Notes: generated by a model from the letters alone, not told the origin. 22,332 bases of DNA from an uncultured Acidobacteriota bacterium (GCA_937900045.1 CALCEB010000149.1:1-22332), one strand, 5' to 3'. Counted from the first letter of the stretch, positions 7,713 to 15,899 are shown. Program-made: numbers and translations.

Positions 7713-8468
7713 GGGAACCCCCTAACCGGGAATTGATTCCATTGTACACGACAAGCCGACAGTGCCAAGCTGGTAGCGTGGACCCTCTGTGGGTCGGCGT
7801 TACCTGTCGAGGCATCACAACGCCGGGCCGCGCTATTTCCCAGAATCCCTCCGCTTGGGCCGCTGGTTCGGCGCCGCCTTAGCCGGGTGCCACTCATAGG
7901 TCACTCCCGGATGATAACACCGAATCTTCTAGCGTTAGAATGATCCTCAGGCGCTCTTCTTTCCCGCCTCCTCCGTCTTCTCCTTCAGCGCCAAAACAAC
8001 GGGTTCGCCGGTCCTACTGGCAAGGATAGCCCCGGGACTTGCCCAACACTCCTTTTGCCCGGCTTTGTTCCGGATAGGGCCAATAAATGGGCAATTTTTA
8101 CGGCAGAAAATTTTTTGTCTCACCCGTCCCACCTGTCTCCCTTGTCTCACTTTGCTGTGGTAACTTCCTGTCATGGAATTTAATTGTCTGAGAAAGTGAA
8201 CGGGCCTGGGTCAAGACAATTCGGAACGGAAGGAATTGGGACCGAACCGGGAATGTCGTTTGCTATCAATCACAATATGGCGCTAAAAATCGTACTATTG
8301 CAGATTCAAAAGGAGGTTCAGGCGGATCGGCCTTGGGCGAATGCTTTGGGTTGCGCGCAAGGCGCATTCGATGTTGTGATAGGAAATTGCAAAATCCCGG
8401 AGTTCGCGATTTCGATCTCCATGAAATTTGCTATATGAGGCTCGAGCGCTAAGACCATCTAGGAGTCC
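7713..8468. other. long intergenic region between hicB and hom
   Basis: This stretch of about 756 bases holds the hicB promoter side and the upstream region of hom. A leftward 75-codon frame (7947-8174) and a rightward 84-codon frame (8184-8438) exist, but neither has a recognisable domain or a good ribosome binding site. The former reads through the 9-bp tandem repeat at 8117-8152. I saw no T-box, SAM riboswitch or attenuator ahead of hom. Confidence 0.45.
8117..8152. repeat. 4 x 9-bp degenerate tandem repeat
   Basis: Four consecutive nonamers: GTCTCACCC, GTCCCACCT, GTCTCCCTT and GTCTCACTT (consensus GTCTCACYT), directly after a T6 run. The strand is almost pure pyrimidine here. It lies about 320 bases upstream of hom. 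Confidence 0.7.
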
Positions 8469-9788
8469 ATGAAAAGACCAGAACAAAAACGAGTCATCCG
8501 CATCGGCCTGATTGGTGTGGGGACGGTGGGGACCGGAACGGCCAAGGTTTTCCTCGAGCACCAACAAGAGATTGAGCGCCGCCTCGGTTGCCGCCTTGAG
8601 CTCAAGACGCTTTGCGCCAGGACCATCTACACCAAGGACCTTTCCTGGTTGAAGCCGCCCGTGGAAATCACGACAGACTGGAAAGAAGTGGTGGCTGATC
8701 CGGAAATTGATATTGTGATTGAGATGGTGGGTGAAAAGGCCACGGCCTTGAGCATCGGGCGAGCGGCACTCGGCGCGGGTAAGCATCTGGTGACGGCCAA
8801 CAAGCAAGTGGTGGCCGAACATGGCATGGAGCTTGCCGTGCTCAGCCGCTCCGCCCGCGTCAATCTGGGTATTGAAGCGTGCGTGGCGGGAGGAACGCCC
8901 ATCCTGCACGCCATCCGCGAGGGATTGTCCGGCGAGCGCTTTGCGGCCGTCTACGGCATCCTGAACGGCACCACGAATTTCATCCTGACGGAGATGGAGC
9001 GCCGCAATTCGAGCTTCGCCGAAGCTCTGGTGGAAGCCCAGCGGCAAGGTTTCGCCGAGCCGGATCCCACGTTTGACGTCGAAGGCTTTGACGCTCGCTA
9101 CAAAATCGCCATCCTTTCCATGATCTGCTTCGGGCAGGTGATTGCGGTGAAGGAGATTCCGGCGGAAGGCATCCGTGCCATCGAGCCCGTTGATTTCGCC
9201 TATGCCCACCGCCTGGATCACACCATTCGTCTGATTGCGGGGGCACGGCGCTCAACCGGCGGCCGCCTTGAGATCTCTGTCCGTCCAATGATGATTCCGC
9301 GCTCCGCTTCGCTGGCCGCGGTGACCGGTTCGACCAATGGCATCCTGCTGGTAGGCGACAAGGGAGGACATACACTGATCACAGGCCGGGGAGCGGGAGG
9401 CGAGCCGACCGGCGTGGCGGTGGTTTCCGACGTGGTTCAGACGGCGCGCGCCATTTTATCGGGAGGCGCGCGGGAGTCGCTGGGATACACGGAGTGGCAC
9501 CGGGGAAAGGTGCTGCCGTCCGGCCAAAGGACCAGCGCCGCCTATCTGCGTCTGGTGGTGAAGGACCGGCCCGGAATTCTGGCAAAGGTTTGCTCGATTC
9601 TGGCGCGGCACGGGATCAATATTGATTCGGTGATGCAGGAGCCCGCGCATTCCAAGAAGGCACTGCCTTTTGTCATGACGCTGGAGCCAACGGAAGAGAA
9701 GAACCTTCGTCAGGCTGTCTCCCAAATTGCGCGTCTGCCCTTCTTCGCCTGCCCGCCCCTCCTCATGCCGTTTGCGGAGGGCTTTTGA
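8469..9788 (+). CDS. hom: homoserine dehydrogenase
   Basis: This enzyme reduces L-aspartate-4-semialdehyde to L-homoserine with NAD(P)H in the Thr/Met/Ile branch of the aspartate pathway, in the cytosol. The 439-residue protein has an N-terminal Rossmann domain with the GLIGVGTVGTG nucleotide loop (13-23), the conserved ANKQVVAEHG (K112), the catalytic domain with GILNGTTNFIL (163-173) and the EGFDARYKIAIL segment whose D208 and K212 match the catalytic Asp/Lys pair. A C-terminal ACT domain (about 358-430, KDRPGILAKVCSILARHGINIDSVMQEP) suggests feedback control by threonine, as in other ACT-containing HSDs. Length is normal for this type, with no aspartokinase fusion. AGGAG at 8461-8465 precedes the ATG, closer than usual (3 bases). 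It stands alone; the next gene converges. Confidence 0.95.
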   Translation: MKRPEQKRVIRIGLIGVGTVGTGTAKVFLEHQQEIERRLGCRLELKTLCARTIYTKDLSWLKPPVEITTDWKEVVADPEIDIVIEMVGEKATALSIGRAALGAGKHLVTANKQVVAEHGMELAVLSRSARVNLGIEACVAGGTPILHAIREGLSGERFAAVYGILNGTTNFILTEMERRNSSFAEALVEAQRQGFAEPDPTFDVEGFDARYKIAILSMICFGQVIAVKEIPAEGIRAIEPVDFAYAHRLDHTIRLIAGARRSTGGRLEISVRPMMIPRSASLAAVTGSTNGILLVGDKGGHTLITGRGAGGEPTGVAVVSDVVQTARAILSGGARESLGYTEWHRGKVLPSGQRTSAAYLRLVVKDRPGILAKVCSILARHGINIDSVMQEPAHSKKALPFVMTLEPTEEKNLRQAVSQIARLPFFACPPLLMPFAEGF

Positions 9789-9879
9789 AAGGGCCTGAAG
9801 AGGAGTTGAACTATATGATTTCAGGGTTCGGGGATGGCGCCGGAGGGCTTGGGAAATGAGGATGGACGATTTGCCCAGC

Positions 9880-10608
9880 TTACGGGGCCACTTGGAAATC
9901 AAATGTATCTCCCGGCGAGATCTTGCTTCCGGGAGTGGGAGACTGCGCCAGAATCGTGCCGGAGGCAACAGCTCCCGGCGGGGTAGGAGTGACTTTCCCG
10001 ACCTTATAACCCGAGGATTCGAGCTGCTGGCGAGCCTGGGCCAGCAGCATTCCCACGAAGTTAGGACAGAGTACGGCGGCGGGCTTTCCACCCAGCGACA
10101 CCAGGAAATTCACAGCGGGGCTTCGGACCTCGGTGCTCGAGGGCGGTGGCTCCTGAGCCAGGATTTGCGCGTCCTCGGTTTGGTTGGAATAGACCTCGGC
10201 CATGTCACCCACCGTCAGCCCCTTTTGCACAGCCAGGATTTGCGCCACACGCAAGCTGGAACCGATCAGGTCGGGAACCACCACGCGTTGCGCGCCGAGG
10301 CTTACCAGCACGTGCACGTGCTGGCCTACCTTGACTCGCGTCCCGGCCGGCGGGAGTTGGGAGATGACGTCATTCGACGGAAATTTTTCGGTGAAGAGCT
10401 TGTCCTCCACCTTCACCACCAGCCCCAGGCTGCTCGACAACGCCTGGGCGGAATCCAGATTCATGCCTACCAAATTGGGAAGCGTCTCCTCATTGCCCTT
10501 AATGGTCAAACGAATGGTGGTGATGGCGCTGAGCAGGGCGACGCACACCAGCACCGTAAAAAGGAAGAACATGCGGAAGAGCGTCTTGATGCGTTCAACC
10601 AGCTCCAT
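9880..10608 (-). CDS. membrane-anchored triple PASTA-domain protein
   Basis: The 242-residue protein has a short basic cytoplasmic N terminus, one TM helix (about 13-33) and three PASTA repeats outside the membrane (about 42-104, 110-172 and 179-241), each opening with the PNLVGM / PDLIGS / PNFVGM pattern and ending in a hydrophobic strand such as VHVLVSLG. PASTA domains are known from PknB-type kinases and penicillin-binding proteins, where they contact peptidoglycan fragments or scaffold division proteins. This protein carries no kinase or transpeptidase domain, so it is a stand-alone PASTA protein with a likely but unproven envelope role. The ATG at 10608 has GAGG about 10 bases upstream. 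The SDR gene lies upstream on the same strand with a 121-base gap. Confidence 0.9.
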   Translation of the reverse strand: MELVERIKTLFRMFFLFTVLVCVALLSAITTIRLTIKGNEETLPNLVGMNLDSAQALSSSLGLVVKVEDKLFTEKFPSNDVISQLPPAGTRVKVGQHVHVLVSLGAQRVVVPDLIGSSLRVAQILAVQKGLTVGDMAEVYSNQTEDAQILAQEPPPSSTEVRSPAVNFLVSLGGKPAAVLCPNFVGMLLAQARQQLESSGYKVGKVTPTPPGAVASGTILAQSPTPGSKISPGDTFDFQVAP

Positions 10609-10638
10609 GCGGGCGAATCCTCAACAGGATCTTATCAT

Positions 10639-10665
10639 GCCGAGGCGGCAGACTCCGCCTTTGGC
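10639..10665. other. hairpin between SDR and PASTA genes
   Basis: AGGCGG (10643-10648) pairs with CCGCCT (10655-10660) around a 6-base loop, and the flanking GCC and GGC can extend the stem after a bulge. It lies after the SDR stop and before the PASTA start on the leftward transcript. There is no T tract, so a terminator call is only tentative. Confidence 0.35.
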
Positions 10666-10729
10666 AGTGGCGCGGCGCGGGATTCAACCTATCATGGTAA
10701 TTGCCATTGTTTTTCACTCCGAGCATCCC

Positions 10730-11527
10730 TCAAAATTCGTGCGGCGCGCCCACCGGCAACTGGTCGTAATCGATGATGGCCCCAGTGATGAGCGGACTTG
10801 TAGCTAGAAACAGGGCGGCTTGGGCGATGTCCTCCGGCAGCAGCATGCGGCCGAAGGGCCGGGTCTTCACGACTTCTTCAAGCCAGCCTTCGCCGCGTCC
10901 CTCAATCACGGATTGCACGTGGCGCTCACCTTCGGTCAGCACCCAACCGGGATTGATCTGATTGACTCGAATCCGGTACTTCGTGACGGAGTTTGAGAGG
11001 TTCTTGGTGAGCGTCGTCAATCCGCCTTTCGCGGACGAGTAGGCCAGCAGCTTCGGCAAACCGAAAACGCCATTCACCGAGCCCACGTTGATGATGCAGC
11101 CGCTTTGGCGGGGCTTCATGTGAGCAACGGCTTCCTGGCAAAGGATGAAAGGCGCGCGCAGGTTGACGGCGAAGACTTCATCCCACATGGCGATGGGCGT
11201 AGTCTCAATGTTGCCGCGAGGATAGATGGCGGCGTTGTTGACCAGGATATCGAGCTGCCCGAATTCGCGGAGGGCGTTGTGAACCAAATCCCGGCATTGA
11301 GCTTCATCCCGAAGGTCTCCTTCGAGCATCTTCGCCGCGCCTCCGGAGGCTCGGATGTCCGCGGCTGCCCGGCTTGCTTCTTCCGCATCAATGCCATGGA
11401 TGGCCACAGTGGCTCCGCACTGGGCAAAGCTTCGGGCGATGCCCGCGCCAATGCCGCGGCTCGATCCGGTAATGAGGGCGACTTTTCCAGCCAAACTTCG
11501 CGAAGAAGGGTCGAGTTCCATGTCCAC
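10730..11527 (-). CDS. SDR-family oxidoreductase
   Basis: This is a classical short-chain dehydrogenase/reductase of 265 residues that uses NAD(P)(H) on an unknown alcohol or ketone, in the cytosol. It shows the TGSSRGIG cofactor loop (20-27), NNAA (97-100, in place of NNAG), N122, catalytic S150 (NVGSVNG), Y163 and K167 (YSSAK), and the INPGWV segment after the active site. Acidic G-I-D after the second strand (HGIDAEE, 44-50) hints at NAD rather than NADP. The start is a GTG at 11527 with GAGG 5 bases upstream; an ATG two codons later (11521) is possible. It is divergent from the Tat-exported TIM-barrel gene with a 202-base gap, and the two may share control. The substrate cannot be read; names such as glucose 1-dehydrogenase or 3-oxoacyl-ACP reductase would be guesses. 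Confidence 0.9.
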   Translation of the reverse strand: MDMELDPSSRSLAGKVALITGSSRGIGAGIARSFAQCGATVAIHGIDAEEASRAAADIRASGGAAKMLEGDLRDEAQCRDLVHNALREFGQLDILVNNAAIYPRGNIETTPIAMWDEVFAVNLRAPFILCQEAVAHMKPRQSGCIINVGSVNGVFGLPKLLAYSSAKGGLTTLTKNLSNSVTKYRIRVNQINPGWVLTEGERHVQSVIEGRGEGWLEEVVKTRPFGRMLLPEDIAQAALFLATSPLITGAIIDYDQLPVGAPHEF

Positions 11528-11729
11528 GTTATCCTCAATTCCAACGGTCTCCTGGAGCGGGCGCCCACTCGGATTCCAGTTCTATCGATTTACAGTCAAG
11601 CAAGTTCACGCTGTCTGGGCTCGATACCCTCCATTGTTAGGGGGGATGTCTGGAAAATCCATTCTACAGAAAGCCAAAAAATAGGCTATAAGAATAACCT
11701 GGCAAATTCAGCCGAGAGCGGAGGCAAAG

Positions 11730-12623
11730 ATGACAACACGAAGAGATTTTCTGGGAACAGCCGGCGCCGCGTTTTGGGGCCTCATGACTTCCGTCAAATC
11801 GCCCGGAATTCTTGCGAAGGGAGCGCCCTTGTCTTTTCAGGGGCCTTTTGGATTGGAGCTTTATAGCCTTCGCAACCAGATCAAGCGCGGAGACGCTTCA
11901 ACCGTCGAAGCAGCGTTGAGCTACGCGAAGCAGGTGGGTTACACGGAAATTGAAGCGCCCGAGCTTGATGGCCTGAAGGCTACGGACTTTCGCAAGCGGC
12001 TCGATCAGGCCGGGCTGCCTTGCACCAGTCTGATGACTACCTACGATGAATGCCAAAATCGTCTCGAAGGAGTCATTCAAAATGCCCACACGCTGGGGGC
12101 AAGCCACATCATCAACGTCTGGATCCCGCACAACGGCCCCTTCACACTCGCCGTTTGCCAGCAGGCCATCGCAGATTACAACACGTGGGGCGAAAAGGTT
12201 CACGCCGCCGGGCTGCACTTCGGCCACCACACGCATGGTTACGAATTCCAGCCTTACCACGGACGGCCTCTCTTTGACATGCTGGTTGACCAGACTCATC
12301 CTTCCTTTGTCGAGTATGAGATGGATATTTTTTGGGTTGTCGATGCGGGAGAAAGTCCCGTTGCCTACTTGCAGCGTTATCCCAGTCGCTTCCGGCTGCT
12401 CCACCTGAAGGACATGCGCAAGGGACCGCCGGTGAAGAACTACACGGGTGGTGCTCCTTTAAGTTGGGACATGCCGCTGGGGACTGGAAGGATTGACTTG
12501 AAAGAAATTCTTCGCGAGGCGCTCAAGATCGGAGTCAAACAATTTTACGTGGAAGACGAAAGCAACAATTCCCGGCGGAATATCATCCAGAGTCTGCATT
12601 TTCTCAAAACTGTGAAGTTATAA
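11730..12623 (+). CDS. Tat-exported sugar phosphate isomerase/epimerase-like TIM-barrel protein
   Basis: The 297-residue protein belongs to the xylose-isomerase-like TIM-barrel superfamily (AP_endonuc_2 type). Its N terminus carries a twin-arginine signal (TTRRDFLGTAGAAF), so it should be exported folded. The barrel shows typical strands: FGLELYSLRNQI at the start, GYTEIEAPEL (first metal-ligand strand), FGHHTHGYEF in the middle, VEYEMDIFWV, RLLHLKDM (late His strand) and QFYVEDES at the end, giving the Glu/Asp/His set that binds a divalent metal in this fold. Such exported members are common in Acidobacteriota, Planctomycetes and Bacteroidetes and usually act on unknown sugars or inositols. 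GGAGG at 11720-11724 is 5 bases before the ATG. The phosphotransferase and enolase-like genes follow on the same strand after 63 bases, but those products have no export signal. Confidence 0.9.
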   Translation: MTTRRDFLGTAGAAFWGLMTSVKSPGILAKGAPLSFQGPFGLELYSLRNQIKRGDASTVEAALSYAKQVGYTEIEAPELDGLKATDFRKRLDQAGLPCTSLMTTYDECQNRLEGVIQNAHTLGASHIINVWIPHNGPFTLAVCQQAIADYNTWGEKVHAAGLHFGHHTHGYEFQPYHGRPLFDMLVDQTHPSFVEYEMDIFWVVDAGESPVAYLQRYPSRFRLLHLKDMRKGPPVKNYTGGAPLSWDMPLGTGRIDLKEILREALKIGVKQFYVEDESNNSRRNIIQSLHFLKTVKL

Positions 12624-12686
12624 AATGCGTGGAATCCGGCTCCTCCGGCGGCTCTAAGAGGGTCGGGTTGATTTCCTAATGATGAA

Positions 12687-13718
12687 ATGATGAGTGGACG
12701 TGAATTCCAGTTGACACCTCGCAATGCCAAAAATTATCTGGCACAGACCGGTCTGGTTTTGCCGCAAGAGCAGATCAGCGTCCGCGAGCTGGGAGGAGGA
12801 GTCTCGAACGTCGTGCTGCTGGTCGAGTGGCCCGCCCGGCGGGAACAGAGATGGGTGGTGAAGCAGTCCCTGGGCAAGTTGAGAGTGAAGGACGATTGGC
12901 GATCCAACCGTGAGCGCATTTTCCGTGAGGCCGAATCCATCCAGAGCCTCCACGCCGTTTTGCCTCGCGGCTCTGTCCCGCAAGTTGTCCACATTGACCG
13001 TCAAAATTTTATCTTTATCATGACGGCGGCGCCGCTGGGATCGGCAACTTGGAAGGACCTCCTTCTCTCCGGCCAGATTGATTCTGCGGTCGCAGCGGAA
13101 GCCGGCAAACTGCTGGCCTGCATTATCGTGAAATCACGGCAAGACCCTGATTTTCAAAAGCTGTTCGAAGACCGGACCGTTTTCGATCAACTCCGTATTG
13201 ATCCCTACTACCGCACAACCGCGGCGCGTTGTCCCGAAGCGGCGTCCGCCCTTCAGGAATTGATGCGAGACTCTTGGCTGATTCGCACCGCATTAGTGCA
13301 TGGGGATTACAGCCCCAAGAATATTCTGGTTCTGGGCGGTAGAAGTTTCTTGATCGACTTTGAAGTGGTGCACTGGGGAGATCCATCGTTCGATTCCGGC
13401 TTCCTGTTGAACCACCTCTTATTGAAGGGGTTCCATCAGCCGCAGTTTTCGGAGCTCTATCTGGATGCGGCCCGAGTGTTCTGGAATGCACTTCTCAGCG
13501 GCATTGGACCCACGGGCGGCGCCGCCTTCGAGCAAATGACCGTGCGCCATCTGGGTGCTTTGATGCTGGCTCGCGTGGATGGCAAGTCGCCGGTGGAATA
13601 TATCCAGAACGAAGAGACAAAAGAGCAAGTGCGCACCGCCGCCAAGCGCATCTTGCTCGATCCCCCACAACATTTGAACCGTATTTTCCAATCAGTGTTG
13701 AAGGAAAGACGTGCCTGA
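12687..13718 (+). CDS. APH/MTR-kinase-like phosphotransferase
   Basis: This predicted small-molecule kinase of the protein-kinase-like APH superfamily (343 residues) has a glycine-rich loop GGGVSNVV (36-43), a candidate ATP-binding lysine in VVKQ (K59), the catalytic HGDYSPKNI (H205, D207, N212), and the metal-binding IDFEVVHWGDPSFD (D224, E226). The stretch after it (GFLLNHLLLKGF) is like that in 5-methylthioribose kinases, but no other methionine-salvage gene is present, so MtnK is not assigned. Start is one of two adjacent ATGs (12687, 12690) without a strong ribosome site. Its last 8 bases overlap the start of the enolase-like gene, which points to coupled translation and a shared pathway: a kinase making a phosphorylated substrate for the enolase homologue is the natural guess. 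The substrate is unknown. Confidence 0.85.
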   Translation: MMSGREFQLTPRNAKNYLAQTGLVLPQEQISVRELGGGVSNVVLLVEWPARREQRWVVKQSLGKLRVKDDWRSNRERIFREAESIQSLHAVLPRGSVPQVVHIDRQNFIFIMTAAPLGSATWKDLLLSGQIDSAVAAEAGKLLACIIVKSRQDPDFQKLFEDRTVFDQLRIDPYYRTTAARCPEAASALQELMRDSWLIRTALVHGDYSPKNILVLGGRSFLIDFEVVHWGDPSFDSGFLLNHLLLKGFHQPQFSELYLDAARVFWNALLSGIGPTGGAAFEQMTVRHLGALMLARVDGKSPVEYIQNEETKEQVRTAAKRILLDPPQHLNRIFQSVLKERRA

Positions 13719-15021
13719 AATCAGCCAGATTCGCGCCCGCGAAGTGCTCGACTCCCGGGGGAATCCCACAGTGGAAGTGGACGTGTTACTCGATGACGGC
13801 GCCCGGGGCCGGGCCATAGTCCCCTCCGGAGCTTCCACCGGAAAGGCCGAGGCTCTTGAACTGCGCGACGGCGATCCCGGCCGCTACCACGGGCTTGGAG
13901 TCCTCCGCGCCGTTTCCCACGTGACGCGCGAAATTGCAGAAGCCTTGCGCGGCTTCGACGCCAGTGACCAGGCCGGCGTGGACAGGCTGCTGATCCAACT
14001 GGACGGTACCAGCAACAAGCGCCGGCTTGGGGCCAATGCTTTGCTAGGGGTTTCCATGGCCGTTGCGCACGCCGCCGCGGCATCGGCAAACGTCCCGCTC
14101 TATCGCTACCTCAACGAAGGATCATCTCTGGAACTACCTGTCCCGATGATTAACATCATGAGCGGCGGGATGCATGGAGGTGGAAACATTGACTTCCAGG
14201 ATTACCAGGTGATTCCTCTTGCTGCCACTCGTTATTCCGAAGCCGTCCACCACGCGGGATTGATCTACCGGGCGATGGGAGATGTCCTGAAATCACGTGG
14301 CGTTTACCGCCCGGGCGTGGCGGACGAAGGTGGCTACGACCCCGCGCTTAGAACTAACGAACAGGGATTCCAACTGATGGTGGAAGCCATCGAGAAGGCT
14401 GGCTTTGTTGCAGGGCGCGACGCGGCGATTGCCGTGGACGTGGCGGCGAGCCACTTCTGGTCGAAGGATAGCTACAACATGGCAGCGGAAGGCTCAAAGG
14501 CTGATGCAGCGGAAATGGTCCGGCGCCTTTCGGATTGGTCGCGGCGCTATCCCATCCTGTCGATCGAAGACGGCTTGGCGGAAGAGGACTGGAGCGGTTG
14601 GCATCGGATGACAGAGGAGCTGGGTTTCCGCGTTCAACTGATTGGCGATGACCTTTTCGTTACAAACGCAGGGCGATTGCAGAGAGGAATCGAGAGCGGG
14701 ACTGCCAATGCGGTCCTAGTCAAGATGAACCAGATTGGAACGCTTACTGAAACCTTTGAAGTTGTCAGAATGGCGCGACAAAACGGCTATTGCACGGTCG
14801 TGAGCGCACGGTCGGGGGAGACGGAGGACGTCACGATCGCCGATCTAGCCGTTGCCACTGGTACCGGCCAGATCAAGATCGGTGCTTTAACGCGCTCCGA
14901 GCGTCTTGCGAAGTATAACCGGCTGCTACGAATTGAGACTGAGCTTGGAGCCTCAGCCATTTATCGCGGCGCAAGAGTCTTTGAAGCTTTCTTGAAGCCA
15001 AACATCCTCGGGAAGCTGTGA
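13711..15021 (+). CDS. divergent enolase-family protein
   Basis: The 436-residue protein aligns end to end with enolase (2-phosphoglycerate to phosphoenolpyruvate). Conserved: SRGNPTVE, the SGASTG loop (39-44), H155, E206 (ADEGG), metal ligands D243, E286 and D313, K338 (LVKMNQIG) and K389 (GQIK). It departs at sites almost fixed in true enolases: the SHRSGE motif reads SARSGE (Ala366 for the catalytic His), the VDIQEFM Glu is Asp164 (NIDFQDYQV), HADNN is HGGGN, ASEF is ASHF (His248), and KTGS is KIGA. These changes lie in or beside the active site, so a different substrate or weak enolase activity is possible. The start is GTG at 13711 with AAGGA at 13701-13705. I leave out the symbol eno because a second, canonical gene elsewhere in the genome is likely. 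Confidence 0.85.
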   Translation: MPEISQIRAREVLDSRGNPTVEVDVLLDDGARGRAIVPSGASTGKAEALELRDGDPGRYHGLGVLRAVSHVTREIAEALRGFDASDQAGVDRLLIQLDGTSNKRRLGANALLGVSMAVAHAAAASANVPLYRYLNEGSSLELPVPMINIMSGGMHGGGNIDFQDYQVIPLAATRYSEAVHHAGLIYRAMGDVLKSRGVYRPGVADEGGYDPALRTNEQGFQLMVEAIEKAGFVAGRDAAIAVDVAASHFWSKDSYNMAAEGSKADAAEMVRRLSDWSRRYPILSIEDGLAEEDWSGWHRMTEELGFRVQLIGDDLFVTNAGRLQRGIESGTANAVLVKMNQIGTLTETFEVVRMARQNGYCTVVSARSGETEDVTIADLAVATGTGQIKIGALTRSERLAKYNRLLRIETELGASAIYRGARVFEAFLKPNILGKL

Positions 15022-15162
15022 AAAGGCAGTCGGCCTTACGTCAAGGCGGTCACCGACGCAGAGCAAGACTTGCGATTTGGCACGAAATTCTTCCGTAAAA
15101 GGAGCAAACTGTTCAAGCCTGTTTTACGGGGACGGCAACCCGCCCTCAGTGCGACATGGGAA

Positions 15163-15801
15163 TTAGGAGCTTGCTCTGGCGCCGTTCAGGAAATCGCCTT
15201 TTTGGCCAAACTTCCCGGAGTAAACGAATGCATCCAGCGGCTTGCGCTCGCGCTTCGCCTGATGCCGGCCGCGCAACATCTCGCCTAACTCTTGCGGATT
15301 ACCAAGGTAACCGATCGCAAAAGCCGCCACCGGCTCATAGCCTTCGGGCAACGCCATGACTTCGCGCGCTTTTTCTACGTCGAATCCGGCCATGCCATGA
15401 ACATAAAGCCCGAGCGCCGTCGCCTGGGTCATCAAATTGGCCAAGGCCATGCCTGTGTCATGAAGGGCGTGACGGTTGGGCTGCCCGTTGTGGTCAAAGT
15501 TCAGCTTGGCGACCGAGAACACTAGAACCGGAGCTTTTTTCACCCACTCCTGGTTGAAGGGAATCAAGGCGGACGTTAGCCTTTCGAATTCTTCCGGGTG
15601 CTGGCGCGTGGCAACCACAAAGTTCCAGGGCTGCGCGTTATAGGACGAAGCCGCCCAGCGCGCTGCTTCCATCAAGCTCTGCAATTTTTCCGGCTCCACG
15701 GCCTTGTTTGAAAAGGCGTAAGGACTCCACCTTTCTGCGATCAGATCATGAACCGGGTGGGTGTATTGGGCGCGCTTCACTGCTTCAAGATTAGCCTGCA
15801 T
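15163..15801 (-). CDS. nitroreductase-family FMN oxidoreductase
   Basis: The 212-residue protein belongs to the NfsB/FRase-like nitroreductase superfamily: dimeric FMN enzymes that reduce nitro compounds, quinones or enones with NAD(P)H. Seen motifs: the N-terminal FMN-phosphate contact RWSPYAF (24-30), the AARWAASSYNAQPWNFVV segment (46-63) with the S-x-x-N-x-Q-P-W FMN pattern, and the dimer-helix region DTGMALANLMTQATALGL with the G-L-Y-V-H-G that follows. AAGGAG about 8 bases ahead of the ATG at 15801 supports the start. It is third in a leftward set after pirin and a MarR regulator, with a 115-base gap holding a palindromic operator candidate. The context suggests a response to electrophiles or quinones; the true substrate is unknown. 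Confidence 0.92.
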   Translation of the reverse strand: MQANLEAVKRAQYTHPVHDLIAERWSPYAFSNKAVEPEKLQSLMEAARWAASSYNAQPWNFVVATRQHPEEFERLTSALIPFNQEWVKKAPVLVFSVAKLNFDHNGQPNRHALHDTGMALANLMTQATALGLYVHGMAGFDVEKAREVMALPEGYEPVAAFAIGYLGNPQELGEMLRGRHQAKRERKPLDAFVYSGKFGQKGDFLNGARASS

Positions 15802-15883
15802 GAGTCATCTCCTTTTGCAAAAAACCAATGAGATGCCGGGATTCTTAGGAATCCGGCTATCCTTTAGATGATGTTTGTAGGAT

Positions 15884-15899
15884 ATTCGTTACAACGAAT
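15884..15899. promoter_or_regulatory. palindromic MarR-type operator candidate
   Basis: ATTCGTT (15884-15890), 2 bases and AACGAAT (15893-15899) form a perfect 7-bp inverted repeat, widened by GATA on the left (15881-15884) and TATC on the right (15900-15903). It lies about 82 bases upstream of the nitroreductase ATG and just past the end of the marR-like gene. Size, symmetry and position fit a MarR-family binding site. Confidence 0.55.

Noticed and set aside
7947..8174. Leftward 75-codon frame upstream of hom
   Set aside because: No recognisable domain and no good ribosome site; part of it is the 9-bp tandem repeat translated. Kept only as a note.
8184..8438. Rightward 84-codon frame just before hom
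   Set aside because: No domain, no ribosome site and no conserved pattern; probably leader DNA of hom.
8295..9221. Leftward 308-codon frame opposite homoserine dehydrogenase
   Set aside because: Shadow of hom; the composition is rich in His, Arg and Gly without motifs, as expected for antisense of a GC-rich gene.
9856..10776. Rightward 306-codon frame opposite the PASTA gene
   Set aside because: The opposite strand has three clear PASTA repeats and a membrane anchor; this frame has none.
12687..13718. Assignment of the phosphotransferase as methylthioribose kinase (mtnK)
   Set aside because: Only the catalytic loop and the following helix resemble MtnK, and no methionine-salvage gene such as mtnA is in the window.
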